Positions 23,143 to 26,989 of a stretch of DNA of 26,989 bases are shown here, one piece after another. This DNA is from SZUA-365 sp034002405. GTDB taxonomy: Bacteria; Bacteroidota; Ignavibacteria; SZUA-365. Position 1 is the first letter of the stretch. Every line of letters starts with the position of its first letter. The notes beneath the pieces are model-generated. The model saw nothing but the letters and a program-made list of their open reading frames with translations. It made no database searches and was not told the origin of the DNA. A program made the position numbers and the translations under genes. The DNA is taken from the NCBI GenBank assembly GCA_034002405.1, contig JAVFAS010000051.1, positions 1 to 26,989 of the forward strand, in the 5' to 3' direction.

Positions 23143-23954
23143 GTATTTCGGAGAAACGCATGCGTGAATCCGAGAAGTTGGGGACGGGCCGTTCGTCGCG
23201 CACGGCGGTGATTCTCGCCGCGGGCATTGCCTCACGGTTGCGTCCCCTCACCGACCACACGCCGAAATGCCTGCTCGCCCCGGGAGGCAAGCGCATCCTC
23301 CACCGCACGATCGCGTCGCTACACGCGAACGGCATCATGCGGGTTGTCATCGTGACCGGCTATCTCCACACGCTGGTGGAGGAGTTCGTCCGCCGTCACT
23401 GGTCCACCCTCGAGGTCATCTTCGTCCACAATCCCGACTACGCATCCACGAACAACATTCACTCACTCTGGCTCGCGCGCGATGCGGTGGGGACGGATGA
23501 AATGCTCCTGCTTGACAGCGACATCCTGTTTCATCCCGGTATCATCGCCGCGCTGCTCGACGCGCCGCATGCGGACTGCATCGCTCTCAACACCGCGCAC
23601 CCGGTGGGCGAGGAGGAAATCAAGGTGCGGCTCGACGGAGACGGAGGCCGCATTCTCGCCATCAGCAAGACCGTCCCCGTCGCGGAAGCGGCGGGAGAAT
23701 CGATCGGGATCGAACGCTTTTCGCCGACCTTCACCGCGCGGTTGTTCATGGTGATCGAGGAGATGGTACGGCGGGAAGGGCGGTCGGATGTGTTTTACGA
23801 AGCGGCCTTCGAGCGCGTGATCGCCGCGGGGCGACCGCTGCACGCCGTGGACATCAGCGCATGGCCCTGCATGGAACTCGACACGGTCGAGGATTTCCGG
23901 CGCGCCGAGCGCGAGATTATTCCGCTGCTGGATGCGGACGGTCGCGTCGTCTGA
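23139..23954 (+). CDS. Nucleotidyltransferase, LicC/PntC-like (candidate head-group cytidylyltransferase)
   Basis: This 271-residue protein starts at the ATGA overlap; an ATG at 23160 is an alternative. The NTP-binding loop is 'VILAAGIASRLRPLT' (about 24-38), followed by 'PKCLL' with the conserved Lys. 'YASTNNIHSLWLARD' and the metal site 'LLDSDILF' (Asp126, Asp128) follow. Near the C-terminus 'WPCMELDTVEDFRRAE' supplies the second acidic site. The TNN.(H/Y)SL and W..(E)(I/L)DT.EDL patterns are those of phosphocholine and 2-aminoethylphosphonate cytidylyltransferases rather than of glucose-1-phosphate thymidylyltransferases. No fused second domain is present. The expected role is to activate a phosphorylated small alcohol with CTP for the neighbouring transferase; the substrate is inferred from context. 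Confidence 0.82.
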   Translation: MSISEKRMRESEKLGTGRSSRTAVILAAGIASRLRPLTDHTPKCLLAPGGKRILHRTIASLHANGIMRVVIVTGYLHTLVEEFVRRHWSTLEVIFVHNPDYASTNNIHSLWLARDAVGTDEMLLLDSDILFHPGIIAALLDAPHADCIALNTAHPVGEEEIKVRLDGDGGRILAISKTVPVAEAAGESIGIERFSPTFTARLFMVIEEMVRREGRSDVFYEAAFERVIAAGRPLHAVDISAWPCMELDTVEDFRRAEREIIPLLDADGRVV

Positions 23955-24029
23955 CCCCGGATCGTCCATTCCATCCGCCGCACCGCGCCGGCGAAGCGGG
24001 GGCATCGTCGACCCCTGAGGTAAATATTC

Positions 24030-24045
24030 TTCCCCTGTCGGGGAA
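24030..24045 (+). other. Short inverted repeat in the leader of the VOC gene
   Basis: TTCCCC (24030-24035) and GGGGAA (24040-24045) form a perfect 6-bp stem with a 4-base loop. No T-run follows. It could be a weak terminator of the upstream cassette, an operator, or chance. Between it and the next gene lies an AT-rich stretch with TATATT at 24072-24077, a possible promoter -10 element. Confidence 0.3.
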
Positions 24046-24124
24046 TGGTGGCAATGGCGAGTACCGGGTTTTATATTGCGATGTTCATCACCATTTATTT
24101 CATCGTTTGCACAGGAGACATCGC

Positions 24125-24565
24125 ATGGCAACCGTGAACGTGTATCTGAACTTCCCCGGAAACTGCGAAGAAGCGTTTCTATTCTATAAAAGCGTCTTTG
24201 GCGGTGAATTCCCCTATATCGGCCGGTTCAAGGACATGCCGCCGCAGGAGGGAATGCCGCCCCTGCCCAAGGAAATGGAGAACTGGATCATGCACGTCTC
24301 CCTTCCCATCAGCGCGGAGACGACGTTGATGGGAAGCGATACCGGCGGCGAGTGGGCGCCGGCCTACGTGCAGGGCAACAACTTCTCGATCTCGGTCAAC
24401 ACCAAGGATCAGGCCGAGGCCGCGCGTCTCTTCGACGGACTCGCCAAAGGCGGCACCGTGGTCATGCCCGCCGGTCCCACCTTCTGGAGCCCGTATTTCG
24501 GCATGCTCACCGACAAATTCGGGGTCAACTGGATGGTCAGTCTCGAAGGCGAACAGCAGATGTGA
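24125..24565 (+). CDS. VOC superfamily protein, PhnB-like
   Basis: This 146-residue protein starts at ATG 24125, 6 bases after AGGAGA (24113-24118). Its 'VYLNFPGNCEEAFLFYKSVFGGEF' beginning, 'MHVSLPI', 'LMGSD' and the closing 'WSPYFGMLTDKFGVNWMV' are typical of PhnB/YjdN-type proteins of the vicinal oxygen chelate fold. These small dimeric proteins include glyoxalase and antibiotic-resistance relatives, but this subgroup has no well-established reaction. It lacks a signal peptide and is cytoplasmic. It has its own AT-rich upstream region, so it is probably transcribed separately from the preceding cassette. The downstream gene follows after 59 bases. Confidence 0.88.
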   Translation: MATVNVYLNFPGNCEEAFLFYKSVFGGEFPYIGRFKDMPPQEGMPPLPKEMENWIMHVSLPISAETTLMGSDTGGEWAPAYVQGNNFSISVNTKDQAEAARLFDGLAKGGTVVMPAGPTFWSPYFGMLTDKFGVNWMVSLEGEQQM

Positions 24566-24611
24566 TCCCGCGGCCCCGCCCCGTTCCCGCGGCCCCGCGC
24601 CGTTCCATCGC

Positions 24612-24617
24612 AGGAGA
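24612..24617 (+). promoter_or_regulatory. Shine-Dalgarno AGGAGA that fixes a GTG start
   Basis: AGGAGA lies 7 bases before the GTG at 24625. This spacing, and the signal peptide that starts at that codon, decide the start of the thioredoxin-fold gene. Confidence 0.7.
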
Positions 24618-24624
24618 AATCCTC

Positions 24625-25809
24625 GTGAAGACGTTTCTGGCTTTGTGTATCCTCCTGCTGGGTCCGGCATGCTGCCGGGCCCAGTCCGGGGACGCGGAAT
24701 TCAACCGCATCCTCAAGGCAGCAATCGAGCGAAACGACCGTACGCGGACCATGAAGCTCTCGGTCGCGACGCGGATGTGTCTTGCCGGATCAACGGATAC
24801 AGCAGTCTCGAATTATTATATCGTCATGCAGCGGGCCCCTGATCTCGGGATCGGATTTCAGCTCTACAGCTTCACCACGGGCGGGCTCTACACACTCTAT
24901 GACGGTGTGCGTTTGCTGAAAGGATATCCCGAGACAGGGAGGATGACCGAGTATCGGAAGGGGAGCATCCCGAGGCAGGAACTCTTGCGTGATCTCGCGC
25001 AGTGGGATCTGCTCCCGCGTCCCGCCAGCGACCATGTCCTGACGACCATGACCGAGGACTGGACGATCAAAAAGAAAGCAGTTCGTTACGACGTGAGCGG
25101 GGAAGACTCCGTGATCATCCTCGCCGTGGACAGGTACGGTCGAGGTCAGGTCACGGGCTCCCATCTCGAATGCCATCTGCGCACATTCGACTTGCTGCCA
25201 ATCCGTTGCGTTTCGAGACTCGACATCGAGATTCTCGGCCAGCAATACAGCGACGTCACAATCAGCCATGCCGCTGTCGATGCGGAAGTGGAGCAAGGTT
25301 TGTTCACTGGCGCCACGCTCCCGGAGGACGTCATGTTCTATCCACCTCCCGTGAAACCGGAAACACCACCCCCGTTACAGCCAGGTGTCACTGCCCCCGA
25401 TTTCACCGCGGCCACCGTTCGTGGCGATACGATGCGTCTTTCGGATTTACGGGGAAACGTCGTGCTGCTTGATTTTTTTTACTCGACCTGTGGTCCCTGC
25501 ATGAGCGCGATCCCGAAGCTCGTCGCATTGCACGAAGAATTCGCCGATCGCAATGTGGTGATTCTCGGTGTCGATCCATTCGAAACCCCGGAAACCAAGA
25601 CGCTGCAGCGGCTCATCGAAAAGCGGGGCGTGTCGTATGCAGTGACGTTTCCTCCGCAGGAAATCCTCTTCGATTACAAGGTCAGCGGTTTCCCCACGCT
25701 GATAATCCTCGGCCGGGACGGCGTCATCCGCTCCACCCATGAAGGGTATTCCGAGGAGGATTCGCTCTCCGACTGGCGCCGCGAAATCGAGGCGGCGCTG
25801 GGAGAGTGA
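24625..25809 (+). CDS. Secreted thioredoxin-fold (TlpA/AhpC-TSA-like) protein with an extra N-terminal domain
   Basis: This 394-residue protein starts at GTG 24625 with a signal peptide (KTFLALCILLLGPACCRAQ); the Cys pair near the cleavage region raises the possibility of a lipoprotein. Residues ~25-245 form a domain I do not recognise by motif. It is rich in beta strands (YYIVMQRAPDLGIGFQLYSF; GLYTLYDGVRLLKGYPE) and could be LolA/LolB- or DUF2092-like. A Pro-rich linker (PPPVKPETPPPLQPG) leads to a thioredoxin domain with CGPC at 289-292 and 'VSGFPTLIILGRDG', which contains the cis-Pro loop. Exported TlpA-like proteins reduce or exchange disulfides outside the cytoplasm. Two-domain forms of this kind are common in the Bacteroidetes group, but the partner of the N-terminal domain is unknown. 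Confidence 0.85.
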   Translation: MKTFLALCILLLGPACCRAQSGDAEFNRILKAAIERNDRTRTMKLSVATRMCLAGSTDTAVSNYYIVMQRAPDLGIGFQLYSFTTGGLYTLYDGVRLLKGYPETGRMTEYRKGSIPRQELLRDLAQWDLLPRPASDHVLTTMTEDWTIKKKAVRYDVSGEDSVIILAVDRYGRGQVTGSHLECHLRTFDLLPIRCVSRLDIEILGQQYSDVTISHAAVDAEVEQGLFTGATLPEDVMFYPPPVKPETPPPLQPGVTAPDFTAATVRGDTMRLSDLRGNVVLLDFFYSTCGPCMSAIPKLVALHEEFADRNVVILGVDPFETPETKTLQRLIEKRGVSYAVTFPPQEILFDYKVSGFPTLIILGRDGVIRSTHEGYSEEDSLSDWRREIEAALGE

Positions 25810-25825
25810 GCCACGCCGGCACTCG

Positions 25826-25835
25826 GGAATATTCC
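25826..25835. other. 10-bp perfect palindrome upstream of the methyltransferase gene
   Basis: GGAATATTCC lies in the 49-base spacer between the thioredoxin-fold and methyltransferase genes. It could be a small operator; no regulator is suggested by the context. Confidence 0.2.
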
Positions 25836-25858
25836 GCATCCATTCATGAAATCAGGCA

Positions 25859-26692
25859 ATGATCATGATCGACAGCACCCGACCCCTGTATCGACCCGAA
25901 TTTCCGCGATCCAACTCCTATGATCCGGAATGGGTGATGACCCATCAGATGGGACCGAACGCGCTCTGGCTGATGGAGTGGCTGACGGAGGGCATGCGGC
26001 TCGCACCGGGCATGCGCGTGCTCGATCTCGGGTGCGGCAAGGCGCTGACCAGCATCTTCCTCGCGAAAGAGTACGGGGTGCAGGTGTGGGCGGCGGATTT
26101 ATGGATGTCGCCCGATCACAATTTCCGGCGTGCGACGGAGGCCGGCGTCGACCACCTCGTGTTTCCGCTCAAGACCGAGGCGCATGCCCTGCCGTTCGCG
26201 GAGGGCTTCTTCGACGCGGTGGTGTCGGTCGATGCCTATCAGTATTTCGGCACCGACGAACTCTACCTCGGCTACCTCGGCCGCTTCGTACGGCCGGGTG
26301 GAGAAATCGGCGTCGTCGCCGTGGGATTCACGCAGGAGGTCACCGAGGTGCCTCCGCATCTCCTGACGCCGCAGTCCAACGGCAAGGTGTTCTGGGAAGA
26401 CGGATGCTGGAGCTTCAAAACCGCCGCATGGTACGAGCGCCTGTGGAAGCGTTGCGGCATGGTGCATGACGTCCGCACCGACACGCTCCCTGATGGCTGG
26501 CGGCACTGGCGCGATTTCGAACGCGCGCTCGCGGTGGCGGGAAAAAGCATCTTCCCCTCCGACGCGGAAGTGCTCGACGCCGACGGGGGACGCTTCATCG
26601 GCTTCGTCCGCGCCCGCGCCCGCCGCGGGGATTCCTCGACGATGAATCTCTACGACCCCGCGCTCGGCGCGACGGTGGGCGTGGACCGCTGA
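25859..26692 (+). CDS. Class I SAM-dependent methyltransferase
   Basis: This 277-residue cytoplasmic protein begins at ATG 25859; a second ATG two codons later is possible and no strong ribosome site distinguishes them. The Rossmann-type SAM site starts near residue 54 with 'VLDLGCGKAL' (motif I). It continues with 'VWAADLW' and an acidic residue at the end of the second strand, then 'ALPFAEGFFDAVVSVDAYQYFG' (motif II/III region) and 'YLGRFVRPGGEIGVVAVG'. The N-terminal 'SYDPEWVMTHQMGPNALWL' and the C-terminal 'WRHWRDFERAL' resemble small-molecule methyltransferases of the UbiE/Methyltransf_11 type. The substrate is unknown. It is separated from its neighbours by 49 and 91 bases, so it may be its own unit. 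Confidence 0.88.
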   Translation: MIMIDSTRPLYRPEFPRSNSYDPEWVMTHQMGPNALWLMEWLTEGMRLAPGMRVLDLGCGKALTSIFLAKEYGVQVWAADLWMSPDHNFRRATEAGVDHLVFPLKTEAHALPFAEGFFDAVVSVDAYQYFGTDELYLGYLGRFVRPGGEIGVVAVGFTQEVTEVPPHLLTPQSNGKVFWEDGCWSFKTAAWYERLWKRCGMVHDVRTDTLPDGWRHWRDFERALAVAGKSIFPSDAEVLDADGGRFIGFVRARARRGDSSTMNLYDPALGATVGVDR

Positions 26693-26783
26693 TCGAGCCG
26701 GGAACTTTTCGTCGCGCCATATTTGTTTTAAGTTTGAAGCAATATATGCAATCCATCAAACATTCAACAGACAGGCGGATAGT
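26693..26783 (+). promoter_or_regulatory. AT-rich spacer, probable promoter of the YceI-family gene
   Basis: Against a high-GC background, 26719-26760 is strikingly AT-rich. It contains TTTGTTTT (26722-26729), AGTTTGAA (26731-26738) and TATATG (26743-26748). A TTTG/TA-rich pair is compatible with Bacteroidetes-type promoter elements, but the spacing is shorter than the textbook 19-20 bases. A weak GGCGGA-like ribosome site precedes the ATG at 26784. Confidence 0.4.
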
Positions 26784-26989
26784 ATGGCACAGACAACGTG
26801 GAAGCTCGATCCCTCGCACAGCGAACTGCTTTTCAAGGTGAAGCATCTGATGATCACGAACGTGAAGGGAGAATTCCGTGCGTTCGACGCCCAGGTGGTC
26901 ACCGACGGCGATGATTTCGGGACGGCCTCGGTCACGATGGACATCGATCCCGCATCGATTTTCACCAATAACGACGACCGTGACGCGCA
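26784..26989 (+). CDS. YceI-family lipocalin-like protein (3' partial)
   Basis: The first 68 residues of a gene cut by the window edge. 'TTWKLDPSHSELLFKVKHLMI' followed by 'VKGEFRAFDAQV' and 'ASVTMDIDPASIFTNNDDRD' is the standard opening of YceI/PF04264 proteins. These form an elongated beta-barrel that binds a polyprenoid or fatty-amide chain. No signal peptide is present, since the conserved fold starts at residue 4, so this copy is likely cytoplasmic. It has its own AT-rich upstream region. Confidence 0.92.
   Translation, partial: MAQTTWKLDPSHSELLFKVKHLMITNVKGEFRAFDAQVVTDGDDFGTASVTMDIDPASIFTNNDDRDA

Overview
The window (about 27 kb, high GC) reads as a chromosomal segment from a member of the Fibrobacteres-Chlorobi-Bacteroidetes superphylum. 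Two things point there: a C-terminal type IX secretion sorting domain at the left edge, and a complete hybrid two-component system (14 propeller blades, Y_Y_Y domain, histidine kinase, receiver, AraC helix-turn-helix) at 15954-20075. Several genes have clear AGGAG-type Shine-Dalgarno sites and the GC content is high. That fits a Kapabacteria, Ignavibacteria or Rhodothermia-like lineage better than classical Bacteroidia, but this placement is inference. Every gene I can support lies on the + strand.

Region 1 (1-790) holds the 3' end of a secreted protein gene, a spacer with helically phased 11-bp repeats, and a tRNA-Leu(UAA). Region 2 (791-15919) is a compact surface-polysaccharide operon. It encodes an SLBB outer-membrane export protein, a Wzz-type chain-length regulator with an N-terminal 18-bp minisatellite broken by an assembly gap, a Wzx-like flippase, a Wzy-like polymerase or ligase, a GT2 and two GT-B glycosyltransferases, an AsnB-type amidotransferase, a WsfD-like multipass membrane protein and a heparinase II/III-like protein. 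From the flippase onward almost every junction is an ATGA or a short overlap, so translational coupling is likely. The hybrid two-component system follows 34 bases later. No initiating phosphoglycosyltransferase and no tyrosine kinase are present, so the pathway must draw on genes elsewhere.

Region 3 (20076-21184) holds a 14-bp repeat, a strong GC hairpin, a small cupin gene, and a 615-base gene-free stretch. That stretch is unusually rich in possible RNA structure, including a 17-bp hairpin. Region 4 (21185-23954) is a tightly coupled three-gene cassette: a HisC/CobD-like PLP enzyme, a CDP-alcohol phosphatidyltransferase and a LicC/PntC-like nucleotidyltransferase. It looks like a self-contained route for making and transferring a CDP-activated, probably amine-bearing, head group. 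Together with its structured leader it is the best candidate here for an undescribed system.

Region 5 (23955-26989) is ordinary accessory content: a PhnB-like VOC protein, a secreted thioredoxin-fold protein with an unfamiliar N-terminal domain, a SAM-dependent methyltransferase, and the 5' end of a YceI-family gene cut by the window edge.
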